A DNA stretch of 64,000 nucleotides from Hyparrhenia diplandra. Lineage: Eukaryota > Streptophyta > Magnoliopsida > Poales > Poaceae. The notes below the pieces were generated by a model, which saw nothing but the letters and a program-made list of their open reading frames with translations, searched no databases and was not told where the DNA came from. Where the stretch lies: positions 310,001 to 374,000 of the forward strand of contig JADLZK010011232.1 of the NCBI GenBank assembly GCA_015847255.1, given 5' to 3'. Positions 37,257 to 50,054 of this stretch are shown here, one piece after another (the first letter of the stretch is position 1; every line of letters starts with the position of its first letter). Position numbers and translations under genes: made by a program.

Positions 37257-39365
37257 GCGGTGATGCTTCGATTGCCAAAGTGGCAAAGCATCTCCTCCGT
37301 CTCATCATCATTTGCGGCGGCCGTCATATGCACAAGGTTGTGAGTGTGGCCTCCAGCAAGTGCACATTCGGGAATAAGGCGCATGCGAATGGGAGCGCAT
37401 CGAATGGCCACAACCCCGCATAAGATGACGAAGAGGGTATGCGGTGATCATTACGAGCACACGTGTTCTCAAAGAAGCTTTTCCAATATATATAGACTAC
37501 CCAATCAAAGAAGTACTAAACTCATACTCTAAAATGGTCCATAAGAAACTTAAAATGAACCATAGAAGAAAAAAAAAGAGAAATAAACCATAAAACTATT
37601 TGTTAATATTTATCGAATGTTTCATTTTATTACGAAAAAATGGAAGTTTAGAATTTAGCTAAGGGTTTCTCAACCTCCAAGTTGCACGTCACATTTTCAT
37701 ACTTGAATAATGAAACTGAGTAACAAACATCCTCCAATTATCAAAAACAGACAAATTTAATCTCCTGACTATTCATAGGTGGTTTTTATGTTTCCTAAAA
37801 ATAATAAATGTCCAATTTAATCTCTAAAAATTAATATTTTAATTATTTTAAAATAGAAAATGATGAAATTAATTCTAGTTTTCTTAAAAAATGTTATCTA
37901 TGTGTTGTTGCTCTATTTAGATTTATTTTGGTCTTATTTCTTAAAAAATAAGTTATGAGCACAACTACAAGCAATAAAGTGGTAGGAACAGAAATAAACC
38001 ATCTCCGAATACTTATATGTAAATCATAAACGAGCAGATTCTTTTTCTAGAAGAAATTTGGTACAAGTTTTGATAGTTTTTCTGATTGAAAATAAATTAA
38101 TTAATAAAAATCAAACCAGTTTTGTTATTTCCAGAAAACAGAAAACCACCTACGGAACGAGCTTGAGGACCAAATTTCTGCTGTTGCAAGCAAAGCAGGT
38201 TATTGTTGTTGGTCTTGCACACAGTAGTGCTCCGTAGCAGACGAGCAAGTTTTTTTTTTTTTTTTTCCATCAACAGATGAGCAAGGTTGGGGAGCAGCTA
38301 ATAGTTCAGTAAGGGGAATGACTATAGGGGCTACTTCAGTATCGCCAGGTACAAAATCAATAATGCAGGTACAAAATCCCCTTCTGGATTAAGAGCTACT
38401 GAGTGTGTTTGTGAGGGTGGCCCGACGGTCCGGCTGCGCCCTCCAGGTGCAACTTCACTTGTTTGTGTCGTTTGGTCCACCAGTGAGCCAAACCCAACCG
38501 ATGCAAATCACGCTCTCTCTCATGGCTCGGAAATGCCGAATTCCTTCATCTCTCCCGAGCCCGGCTCGTCAAAGCGTCGTTGGCTCACGCTGGCGCACGG
38601 TGGAGATGGGATGACCTCCGACTCTTCTTTCTCGTCCGCCGGCGGGGGCGGCGCTGCCTCCGTCCATAGCTCACGGCGGCGCGGCTCGCCCCTCCCTCGC
38701 CGCCGCTCTCCCCACGCGCGCGGCTCTCCCAACTCCCCGCTCCTCCGCCCGCGGTGATGTCGGCACGAGGGGAGACAAGCGCTCCACGCCACCTCCTTTG
38801 CCCGCCCGGCCCGCTGGCGCCCGCTTCCGGTGCCTCCTCCTCGTCCTCCCCTTGTGGCGGCGGTGCGAGGACCTCGGCGGCGGGCCACCACCGCACGCAC
38901 GGCGGCGGGCGGCATGGACACTTCGTCATGCGACCGACATCGGCGAGATCCATGCCACCGCCGAGATGGTCTGCCTCGATGTCGAGCTTCGTGCAGTCGG
39001 CGCGGCGCGCCATGGCCATGTCACGCGAGGACACACACACGGCGGCCGTCATAGTCCTGCTTTGTTCCCCACCCACCAACTGTTTGAGAGAATGGCAACA
39101 TGGAAGAGAGGGGAGGTAACGCCACCGTATCCAGATACAAGGGTGACTGTATCCACCTATACATTCCAACAAACACAGTCGCCACAGAGCCAGGTCTATT
39201 TGGTACATGTTGACAAACAATAGCAGTTGCACCACTTGGGACTGGCCTAGGCTGTCCTGTACCTAATGGACAGGCCGAGCCGGCCACGTACAGGGTCATG
39301 CAAACACGCCCACTGTTTTGTTTTCAGTATTGCAGTGACCTACAGCAGTGGTGTATCCGTGCGTG
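37257..39365. other. Intergenic with a GC-rich island
   Basis: The first 1.1 kb is AT-rich with no features. A GC-rich island spans about 38400-39060 with overlapping ORFs on both strands (up to 216 codons on minus). They are R/P/A/G-rich, lack domains and compete with each other, so no gene is called. It could be a promoter or a transposon-captured fragment. Confidence 0.35.
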
Positions 39366-40998
39366 GACCTGGCTAGAGAATAATATCACCAGGTTTATGC
39401 CATTGTTATTACTATTTTCCACTGTTAATTTTTTGTAGTTAGATTTAATTAATTACTATGCTTTAGTTAGACTTGTTTTATTCATATCTTGCACGTTTTA
39501 GCTCTGATTAGCGTGATCTTTACGTCTATGTGATCGTAGTAAAATGTAGAATGATTTATGAAACTTTTCACTTTATTTCTGTATTGTTGGTGCAATGTTC
39601 TAATTATAGGCTTGTTTGTTTTGCATGAATGATTCGGATTGCGTGTTGTTGCGTGGTGATTGAGTAGACAATGAGCAGTTTGTTGGGGATCAGTTTCTCG
39701 GTGACCAAGAGTACTATGAGGACCAACAAGACTAACCACCACCCACTGAAGGCAAGTAGAGCTTGGGCTTTTCCTTGTTGACCTATTCACCCTTAATCAT
39801 CATTTCATGTGCATGAGTTTAATTTAATTTGCCATAAGGATGTCCTAGTTTTGTTATTTGTTCCTTGTTACCTTGGGATAATTGCATTGGGTAGTTTTGC
39901 TAGCGCTCAACATAAAGATAAATGAACCCAATGATGAGTATTGATTTATAAGATGAATGGTGATGGTGAACATGATAATGAAACCACCAGTGAGAGAGCT
40001 CTTTTGATGCTCTTGGCCTTCCATAAGGACCGATCCATTGACAAAAACCGGGAAAACCGCACCGTACACCGGGAGGGTCATATGGCTCCGATCGTAGTCG
40101 ATTAGAAAGACCTTGTCTAACATGTTGGCGGTTACCCTTGTGTTTTAAAAAGGGGTTTCTTGGTTGGGTATAGTGGAAACCACGTCCCTATGTGTATAGG
40201 CGCATGTCATTGTTGCCATTTGAGAAGGAGGGTCCTATATATGGCCATCCAAAACCTATAGCGGCTTCCAACTTGTTAGATAAACTTTCGAAAGGCTATG
40301 TATGACTTTCGTTGTTTAGGCCTAATTAACCTACTCATTCGAAAATCATAACTTGAAAGACACCTCTACACGAGTAAAATTGTTATAACTTGACCATGTT
40401 TTGCGGTTTAGAATGGCCAGGAAAACTCACGAATAAATAAAGGTAACATCATGAGAATGATGAATTAATGGTGATAATGATGTTGAGATGTGAATGGTGA
40501 TACTTGAATTATGGTGATCTTAAGTAATTGTTGGGGAATAATTGGTGCCTAAGCGAGAACTTAGAACTATTAGAATGAATAAAACTATGACTTACTAAAA
40601 AGTTCACCGTAGGATAACCGATGTCGACTTTTGAGCCTCATCCACCCATGTTACCTTGTTGAGTACGACATGTACTTACACTTGTTTCTTTTGCATACTT
40701 GGACAATATTCGTGATGGGTACAGATGGCTATGGGTATAAAGCTTACGAAGATGATTACTAGACTTGAATGTCAACAGTTGATCTTCCCTGTGTGGCATT
40801 GGAGGCGCCATGGTGTTTAGCTAGCTATTATATATTATTGCTTAGACATTTGTGATATTTATGTTTTGAGATACGTTCGTGATTGTATGAGAACCTCCTA
40901 ATTCTTGGGCCCACTGCACTTTTGTCTTTGTCCCAAAGACCTCGGCGGTACCGTGCGAGATGCACCCAATAACTTAAGAAGCCTTTGTCGGGTGTCAT
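39366..40998 (+). mobile_element. LTR fragment, plus orientation
   Basis: The sequence has the body of a grass Gypsy LTR: TTGTTGAGTACGACATGTAC near 40658, a GATGGGTACAGATGG stretch, then an end GCCTTTGTCGGGTGTCATCG at 40979-40998. That end resembles a CGGGTGTCATxA terminus. The left end was not located; 39366 is an estimate. No coding region is present. Confidence 0.4.
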
Positions 40999-43900
40999 CG
41001 AAACCCGACATTACACCACTCTCATACCGGGATCCACAAAGGAGTAGCTACAACATTACAACATTTGTTACAAAAATACGCATCGAGTGCGGAAGAATAA
41101 TAACATTAATTTTACAAAATGTGAGTAAGTTACATTTAAGTAAACTTAACTTAATTTATTAGCGAAACCGAGTAGACTAGAAGACAACCGGATCATGTCA
41201 TGCCCACCGACATAACCTTGGTTAACAAAGACGAGTCAAGCACTGCAACAAGGGTTAACAACCCCGAGTGCGGGGAGTACTCAACAAGACTTAACCGATC
41301 AAGGAAAAAAGGAGAAGACTTAGGAATGCAGGCTTAGGGGAAGCAAGGAAAGGCTTTAGCAAGAATCAAGGACTCATTTTGTCGAAAAAGCTTACTAAAA
41401 GTGAATCCTTACTTTCAATATTTTTACTTGGTGAGTAGTTCATATACTCTAGGTGATCCTACACTAGAGCAAACATTTCTTTCATAAGCCAACTTTCTTT
41501 CTTCAAAACCATGTTCCATCAATTACTACGATGAAGGTCGTGGAATCGGGTCTCCTTCTCCGAGAAGCAACGGGCGATTCATGAATCGATTATAATCCCA
41601 GTGGGAAGTTCTAACCACACGAAATATGTAGCACCTAAGCTTGCATATATCAACCTTTTTCTGATTTGTCCAAAACGGGAACGAGGCTGCGCCACCCGAG
41701 AGTACGTGATACCCCCCGGGTGTACCAATTTCAAGCGTAGCGGGTACACGCTACTCCGCCATCTCTCCACTCCCGGTGCGTGGTTGCCATTCCCGATTTG
41801 GCTCCACCGAGATCCGCTTACCGTAGTATGTGGTAGTACTAGTTTCGCGACACGGGGTGATCGCGCGGCAGGCGTGCCATTGACCAAAAGGTCTCGGCGC
41901 AATATGCGTTCAAAAGTCCCGATTTCACTCGGGCCAAACAGCGGGCGATCCTTAAGCGACCAACACGGGACAAGCACGCGGCTAGGAATCCCGCCGGCTT
42001 TCAACCCACGCCCCGTCCGATCTCAAATTCATCACTACAACTCTTTCTTTTCCGAAAAGCGGTACCATCTCCTCAAAATAAACATTTTGATGAAAAACTT
42101 AACTAATTAAGCGAGGGGCTAAGCATCACTAAGTATTTTCGAAATAAACAAGGTTATCAAGGATGGTATTGAAATAAACAAGGATGGTAATGCAACAATT
42201 AGGTTATCACTCAACTCCTAATTACTTAATGCAACAAAGCATAGACAAAAGTGATATAAAGCTTTTTAAAACATCAAGGAAGGGTTTAATGTAACAGGGG
42301 CTTGCCTGTTTTGCGAGGGAAAGTCGAGAATCCAAAAACCGGATCACCCGAAGTCATACTTGACACCACACCCGGTGGATGCACCTTCTCCAAAGCTTGA
42401 TCATCGTTAACCACATCACCCTCGTTCACTACACGCGTAATAATGATGTATTGCTTAACATGATGGAATGGTAAACATGATGCTTGATGATGCATGAAAT
42501 GATAAGCCAGCGAGGAATATAACTTTACTTCACGATAAAGTTGCAACCCAACAAAACCAACTTGTTGAACTAATCTACAAGATATCATCACCATTGCCTA
42601 AGGAGTTCTCAAGGACCATTTGATTGTGGTATGATCCAAGTTTCACAAAACAATCCCAAAGCACACATCAAACCTAGGTCATTTACACTAACTACTCTCT
42701 TTTTCTAATTAATAAATTAAAGCTTAATATAGAAAATAATTTAAACATTTCAAAATGACCCCAAACTTTTTATACAAGTAGGTTACATCATAAAACAGTA
42801 TCAAATAAATTTTCATGATTTTTGAATAAATATTTTATTTTCTAAAAATCATGGAAGATGCATTTTTAATTAAATATGGTATTTTTAAATCATGCAAAAA
42901 ACTATTCAAAACTCAAGTTTCACAATTTTCATGGATATACATACTCATAAGAAGGCTCTACAAAAATTTTCAGAATTTTTAAAGCTAAAATTGAATTTAT
43001 ATGAAATTCACAAAAACAGGGCACTATTCAAACAAAGGAAATTGAATAAACCATTTCATAAAACAAAACCGGCCGTTGGGCGAATCGCCCGGTTCGCCCA
43101 CTTCCCAAGCAGGAGGCCGGTGCGCGCCTGCCCAGCTTGGCCCGGGTTGTTTTGCGAGAAAGGACCTCGTCTTTTATAAAATTACAAACCAGCCCCCAAA
43201 CACTATTTGGCACTATTCCTTGAGTCATGAACTTTACATCTAGACCCGTCATTTCTTCTATTCTCGTTTTCCTAGGTCCCCGGCCACACCCTCGAAAGCA
43301 GAAAGCACCGACGAGGGCGTGCGGTCGGCGACGGAACGGGCCAACGGGCGATGTCCTGGGCCACGGGAAGGACACCAACGAAGCTCCCCACAACCCCGCT
43401 ACAAGACCGGCACCCAAACCACACGCACCTAAGGGCACGGCGGCACACTTGCCGGCGACGATGGCGGACATGGCGGCGCTGCACTCGACGGCGCGGCTCA
43501 CCCGCGTTTCCGGGGAAGACGAGCACACCACTCCACTCAAAGACACCTAGGCGACTCTATTCCCCTACTTAGCGAATCGGGGTCGAGCTAACTCAAGCAT
43601 AAGGCTCGTGCGCTTGCGCGGCGGACGGCCGAGCTCACCGGACGGCGACGTTCGGCTCTAGCGCATTAGCGAATAGAAAAGGGCGCGGGCATGCTCGGGA
43701 GCTCACGACCTCGTTGCGCTAGAAAGGTTGGACGTGGGATGGAGCGGAGGTGGATCAAGCGGTGGTAACGGCCCGGCGGTGGCGGCCGGCCGTGGCAGCG
43801 ATGGCGTCGGCGTGTCACATTTACGCGGCTGGCGAAACGGGTCGACCCGACAAGATCCCGAGACCACGGCGGAGCTAGAACGAGAAAACGAGGCAAAAAG

Positions 43901-44909
43901 ATCACCGGAGCGGGTGAGCACGGCGGGCAGAGTCGGTGGCGCTTTACGCCGACGTGAGGGAGACGGCCCGGTGCCGCGGGCAATTCTCCGTGCGAAGCGA
44001 GGCATGCACACACGGGCTCAAAGATGCGCAAGCTTCGTTGCGATGATGTTTCGCGTGCTCAATTTGGGCGATTAGCGCCGATGGTGGCGGATCTGTGTGG
44101 CTGGTGAGGTGACCGGCGGCAAAGAAAAGAACGGCTGCCGTGGTCTCTTATAGGGCGATTGGGGACTTCGACGGGGACACGGGGGGGCTTCATCTCGACA
44201 CGTAGAAGCGGGGCGTAGCTTCGTGGACGCGCACCGAACACACGAGATGGCCACGGCGGCGACGCCGCGGCCAGCGGCCGGCATGGGCAGCCATGCCGCT
44301 ACTATAGCACCCAAACCCTAACTTTTGGATTTATGCAAAATTCACCCAAATTTTGAACTGAACTCGAAAAACTCTAAAAAGCAACTTGGCTTAAAATTTC
44401 AAGATCTACAATTTTCACAATTGGAAGATTTTCAAATTCGGCCTCCAAATATGACTTTTGAAATGGGGTAAAAATGGAAGAATTTTGAATTCAAAATTAC
44501 TTTTAAAATTATACAAAAAAACTTGAAAAACTTTGTACATATCTTTTGTTCATCAAGAAAAGATCTACAAAGTAACTTTTGGAAGTTTTGCCAAATTTTG
44601 CTTAGATTTTGAAATAAACAAAAAGGGGTAAAGAAAGGTTAGGGTTTAGGGTTTTCGGACAAAAGGGCAACTCGGATTTTTGATTCTTTTCGCGTCTCTT
44701 CGGCCGACAACGTAATCAAGCATAAAAGAAGCTTATTTTTGTCCAAACCATGGCTTAGCGGTAAGTAACAATTTTTGGGGTGTTCTGGTGATGTAATAAG
44801 ACACTCGGTTGGTGCTTGTTCCATTACATTTGTCATTATATGTGTGTGATTGATTTCGGGGCACACATATAATCTATTATTCAATTTGTCCTATAAATTG
44901 GGTATGACA
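40999..44909 (-). mobile_element. Long LTR, minus orientation
   Basis: Read on the minus strand it starts TGTCATACCCAATTTATAGG at 44909, a typical LTR start. It then passes through an AT-rich part, a GC-rich block (44300-43040) and a TTGTTGAGTACTCCCCGCAC box near 41285, and ends near 41000 in GTAATGTCGGGTTTCG. The layout parallels the LTR at 32612-37256, suggesting related families. No matching target duplication is seen (CTTAC at right; left flank is another LTR end). ORFs at 41579-42110 and 43028-44241 lie inside it and are not supported as genes. Confidence 0.5.
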
Positions 44910-46329
44910 CTTACATTAGCTCAATGTTATCCTTTCTCGATCTCCTTCTCCTTCCCCTCCCCTTCCGGTTGCACTAACAACCAGAATATATGAGGAAAGT
45001 TATGTATTGTTTAGAACCCATAAGTAATGCTCAACTATAAAGTCAACTAATTGTAGCAACCCAAAGCTATACATGTCAACGATCTTTGGTGACAACGTTA
45101 TAAAAATATTTGAATTCTAACAAGTTTCAATTCTATGTGTTTTGACACTCGCTTCAAATCACAATGAACATATAGGTTTTTTTACAACAACGAATATATA
45201 GGTTAACCAATCTAGACATCATTGCTATTTTGCTAAAGTACCCATCTCAAAATAGAAGAAGGTATTTGGACTCTTCCATGGTTGTTGTGTAGAGATATGT
45301 AGCCACAAGGCGACTCCTAAGACATAAGGCCGCTCACCTAGTGTTGTATGCGCTTAGCCGGAGGGGGAAGTCTTGGGGGCAAGGTCGCGAGGGTTAAAGA
45401 TTGATTGGGCCTAGTCGCCAAAGGGGAAAAGGGTAAAGGCAAAGTTGCATACTGCCCTAGGTTAACGTTGTTATTATATCTATGGTTCCTCTAGTCTAAT
45501 GTACTCCCTCTGTCCCCAAATTAAACACAGTTTGGGTGTTCGTGCCACAAGTTTGACTCGATTTGTAGAAAATACGTACAATATTTAAATCTCTAAATAA
45601 ATTTGTTAAAAAATTAGATCAAAATATCTTTCCGATGATACTAATTCTGTAATATAAATATTAATCCTATTTTAATATATAATAATTCTTTGCGACTTTT
45701 TCTCGGGAAGCGAGAACTACGCGTTTATTACGGGGCCGGAGGGAGTATCAAAGAAGAAAGGGTTAGGTCAAGAGTAAGGGAGAGGTGACTTGGAGGAAAG
45801 CATAAAGCCGGTATTATCATCTTTTTTATGTAGGTATCTTTTTTTTTTTTTTGGCTATTTAATTTACCATTAAACACCACAAAACAATTGCATACCTTTT
45901 GACTTTGCTATACCTCGTACCCTTAGTTATATATACATAATACTCTATGACCATAGTACTACAATGAGATTTTCATAGTGAAGTCAACATGAGTTATGGC
46001 TCTTCGGGTTTGGTATGACCCAAAATTCATAATTTCTTTTGAGTTAAAATTGTTTAGGGCTACAACTTTAATATAAAATTTGTCTTCATTCAAGTTCATA
46101 TGAAAAACGTTATGAATTATTTTTTTGATATAAAGTTTTTAGATCACCGTGTTTTGACACATATGAGACTCAAAAACAAGCTTAGGGCACGAGAATGACA
46201 CAATTGAACAAGTTTGAGGACCTAAACTAATGACTTGCAAATTTAAGGACCTAGATGAAGACGTCACATGCCGTCAAGAGGGGTTTCAAAAAGGGCTTGT
46301 CGCAACTCTAAAAGGCCGAGAAGGTCCCT
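44910..46329. other. Intergenic between two LTRs
   Basis: AT-rich, containing one clear MITE (45504-45745). The words GAACAAGTTTGAGGACCTAA at about 46204 and AACAAGTTTGAGGACTTATA at about 49263 are shared with the other side of the next LTR, so both may belong to one dispersed repeat family. No genes. Confidence 0.4.
45504..45745. mobile_element. Stowaway-like MITE, 242 bp, TA target
   Basis: It starts CTCCCTCTGTCCCC and ends GGGGCCGGAGGGAG, flanked on both sides by TA (45502-45503 and 45746-45747). The interior is AT-rich and noncoding. Size and ends fit the Stowaway group, moved by mariner-like transposases in trans. Confidence 0.85.
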
Positions 46330-48662
46330 TGTGATTTTTGGTAGTTGAGTGTCAACATTAGGTGGACTAATATGTGTGATTGAGATAATACACATGAGAT
46401 TAGTTCACATATGGTGACGCAATGAAGGAGCTTTATTGCATATGAGACATGACATGGAGTCAATGTGACCGAGATGGTGAAGATCAAGACAAGGCTTGGC
46501 TTGATGGACCGGTTGCAAGTGTGAAGGGCAAGTCGAGGCGGTGAAGCGATGGACCGCGAGGCGGTGAAGCTTGGGCAAGACTTGACGCCGATGGACCGAC
46601 GCTTAGCGGTGAAGAGCAAGTGAGGTCAAGATCGATGGACCAAGAAGGTCATGTGATGATATGAAGTGGATCATATCATTCTTGATCGTGTTGGTGCATG
46701 TGTTGCATCGGCACTTGGAGATGGAGCGGAATGGAAATGCGCTAAAGGCAAAGGTATAACCTATAGGGCATTTCATTTCGCGGTCATTGGTGCTTAGAGA
46801 AGTTTATGACCGGGTTTAGGATAGATGGCATTTACTATCAAAGGGGCAAACTTGTTTGCATATCGGTCATCTAGTGTCACTTGAGCGATCTAACTTTGCG
46901 GCGTGTTAGGATCGAGTGGCATGGTAAGAGCTAACCCGTCCTTTGAAATGATTGTGAAAATGCTAACACACATGCACATGGTGATGTACACTTGGTGATG
47001 TTGGCACATTTGTAAAGGCGGCGATGGTTTGCGGGGTTGAGTTGGGTTTGAAACCGCTCGGCGGGATTCGGGCGCTTTTGAGAAAATGAGATGCATATTT
47101 TCTATTGCGCCGGATGCAAGTTGGTGGTGAAAACATGCTATTCCTCGTGCTCAAGTTGGTATACTTGTTGGGTAGCATGTCGAAGCAAAGCGACGGAGAA
47201 ACGACGGTGTTGCGACTCAAGCTTTGGCCGACCTCGCGGCCGGACTCATGACCGGACGATGAGACCGACCGGACGGTCGGTCGGTGCTTCCCGGTCGGGG
47301 AATTCGATAAGCATGTTTTTCGAGTCTTGGTTGGAGATCGACGGACGCATGCACGGAAGCATGGACCGGGCGCTTGAGCGAAGCTGCCGGACATGGGGCC
47401 AAGGGCGTTGTCCTTTGTGACCGGGGCCGGGCTGGGGGAGGCGGCCGGACGCTGGACCGGACCCGTGATGAGTCCCGGTCGGTCGCGTCCCGGCCGGCCA
47501 GCGGGAATGGATTTTTCCTCCCAACGGCTCTATTTTGGATGGAGCCTATATATACTTATGGTGGCCGGCCATGACCGGTTGCTGAGCACACTTGGGCCTT
47601 GGTGGCTTGTGTTGTGGTGCTTGAGAGCCCTTCCACTCACTCTAACTTGATAGCGTTCATCCGATTGAGTGAGTGAGCGATTCTAGTGCATTCGTGTTGA
47701 GAGATCGCATTCGTGGCACTAGGTGATCGTGTTGTAAGCCGGTGTGCTTGTTGCTCTTGGAGGTTGCCACCTCCTAGACGACTTGGTGGCAAGAGACTTC
47801 ATGAAGCACGCAAGGAATATTGTGCGGTGCTCCGGAGGAGGATTTGTGAGAGATTCGTGCTCACCTCGCGGGGATCGCGAAGAGCGACACTACTAGAGCG
47901 TGTCATTGAGTTACCTCACTTGTGAGTGTGGGTTCGATCGCGGTGCCTTGAGAGGCTCACTTGAGAGTGGTGTCTTCGCGATTGCCTTGCGGGGCGTGCC
48001 TTGAGGGGCAAGTGATTTGGGATCACACCGAAGAACCATCTAGGTGAAACACCGACGGAACCACCCAAGGTGTTGGTCAACACAATGAGGAGTAGGGGGA
48101 AGTTGGCAAGCTTCCCGATACCTCGGTAAAAAATCACCGGTGTCAACTTGTCTACTCTTCTCGGTGGTTTGCATTCTCCAAATCACAAGCTTTGTATTTA
48201 CATTCATATATACCTTGTGCTTGTGCTTGTGCTTGTGCTTGTGGAGTAGCTCTTGCAATTTTTAGCCTGTGTAGCTTGTTAGTTGCTTTGCTTAGTTTGT
48301 GTAGCTAAGTAATTTGAGCCTTTGGGTTAGGCGTGTGTCGTCTTGTCCTTAGTGCATCTAGTGAGCTTATGATTGGCTTTGTGCTTTTGCTCATTAGAAT
48401 TATGTAGGAGTTCACCCTTGTTTGAAGTACTAGTGCATAGGTTTGTGTGACCTTGCAATAGAAACGATTAGGAGCTCAAGCTAGGCTTATCACCTCATTT
48501 GCTTTGTATAGGATCTTTTGTGAGGTGATTTAGAGTCATAGCTATAGGAGTGAATTATTGACTAAGCGAATAGTTTCAATTCGCATCATATTTGTTTAGC
48601 CCGGCGTAATTAGTTTTAGAAAGGACTATTCACCCCCCTCTAGTCCCCATCTTGACCCTACA
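46330..48662 (+). mobile_element. LTR of a Copia-type element, solo or remnant
   Basis: The right end (CTATTCACCCCCCTCTAG then CTTGACCCTACA at 48651-48662) is the usual 3' LTR end of grass Copia elements of the SIRE/Maximus kind. A TGTGATTTTTGGTAGTTGAG start at 46330 fits poorly with the CCTACA end, and no target duplication is found, so the left border is uncertain. ORFs between 46890 and 47925 are shadows within it. There is no tRNA-primer site or gag after 48662. Confidence 0.5.
48215..48243. repeat. (TTGTGC)n microsatellite
   Basis: Four complete TTGTGC units plus a partial one, inside the LTR. Confidence 0.9.
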
Positions 48663-49500
48663 CCGGCCATTGAGGAGGAGGGAGGCGGCCCCCTGGCGCC
48701 CATGCCCGCCGCTTGTCATCGCGTCGTTTGCGTCCTCATTAAGTAATATTATTTAGAGATAAAATAGGGATAGATTAGAAAAATAAAAAGGAGATCTACT
48801 TCTCATGCAAATCTTAAAGTGTCTATAAATACAAGGAGATGCAATCGGTTGAATCTTAAGAAGAAAAATAAAGGGGGAACACCTAACGGCTTGACTCTCC
48901 AGCCTAGGCTCTCTCTCTCCACGCGCGCGCCACCGCACCTGCCACGCCACGCCCTTTGCCACGCCCCCACCTCGCAGCCACAGGCGTACGCCGCCGCCGG
49001 CGCCACCGGCTATCCTCCTCTTCCTCCTCTTCTCCCCAGCCCGGTAACCACGATTGCCACCAGCGCGGCAACCACGATTCTTTGCCCGGCACTAAGCGCC
49101 CGGCAACCTCGATTGCCGCCGCGGCAATCCCTCCCCGACAACCGATTACCCACCGCCGCCCGTCCGGTTAAATCGCCGGCGTGTCACCAAACGCCCGAAA
49201 TCCAACCGATGCAGTGACAATGACATAGTGGAACAAGTTCGGGGACCGACATGACACAAACAAACAAGTTTGAGGACTTATACGGTCGATTTACGAGTTT
49301 AGAGGCAGGGATGACACAACGCTATAAGTTTAGGGACCATAATGAACTTTACTGTTTTATTTATCCTCTCCTAATTGAGCCCAAACTTTTCTTTTAGCTA
49401 ATTCAGCATAAACGTTTTTTTAGCAATAATTCAGCATGAACGTTGTGCATGGCGAAAATACTAGCAAATGTAACTCTGCAACATACTGTACCAAAGTCAG
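48663..49500. other. Intergenic, GC-rich patch
   Basis: 48900-49190 is GC-rich, with a 132-codon proline/threonine-rich plus frame and competing minus frames. No domain is seen and no gene is called. After 49230 comes the AAGTTTGAGGACTTATA repeat word mentioned at 44910-46329. Confidence 0.4.
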
Positions 49501-50054
49501 TGGAAATTGACCGTGGCGTGGGCACGTGGGTTCCAACCTTCCACGGAGAGCTGAGCGAGGTGCCACTTACTCGTGCTACGGGACAGTTGGCGCGTGAGCC
49601 ACGCTTCTTGAACTCCTCGCTTCCATCGGAGCCGGAGACTGTATGCTCTCACACCATCCTGCTCCGGTCCTCCCTTCCCATCCGCCTCGCGGTCTCGCTC
49701 CGGCACCCGCCATCACCGATAAAGCCCACACCTCGATCGAACTCGTCGTCCAAGTGGTGGCGGCTCTCCTCACACTCCCCGGCGGTACGGCCGGAAATGC
49801 AGATCCGCCGGGACCTGGATTGATTTGATTCCTTCTTCTGTGAGCAATCAAACTCGAATCACTCTAGCAATTTGGTGGCCGCGGTGTAGTAGTACTGTTA
49901 CCAGTTTATTTCCGCCCCCCAAAAGGAGTAACTGGGGTTCGATTCATACGACTACATCCGCTAGCTCTACTGTTTCGCCGTTCTGATCTCTATCCATATG
50001 CTTGTTTTATCCAGGCTTCAGGCGTGGCTTGTGGTGGGATCGGAGCCGGCAGCC
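49501..50054 (+). promoter_or_regulatory. Likely promoter and 5' UTR of the MYB gene
   Basis: A GC-rich, pyrimidine-rich stretch (49600-49820) with many CTC and CGG words precedes GTGAGC-type and TTTTATCCAG (49997-50006) motifs, which could be the donor and acceptor of a 5' UTR intron. The coding start at 50055 follows. The transcription start is not visible by eye. Confidence 0.35.

Noticed and set aside
38520..39235. Minus ORF of 216 codons and overlapping plus ORFs
   Set aside because: Low-complexity composition, competing frames and no domain or splice path.
41579..42110. ORFs of 141 and 169 codons on opposite strands
   Set aside because: They lie inside an LTR with no gag or pol similarity and overlap each other.
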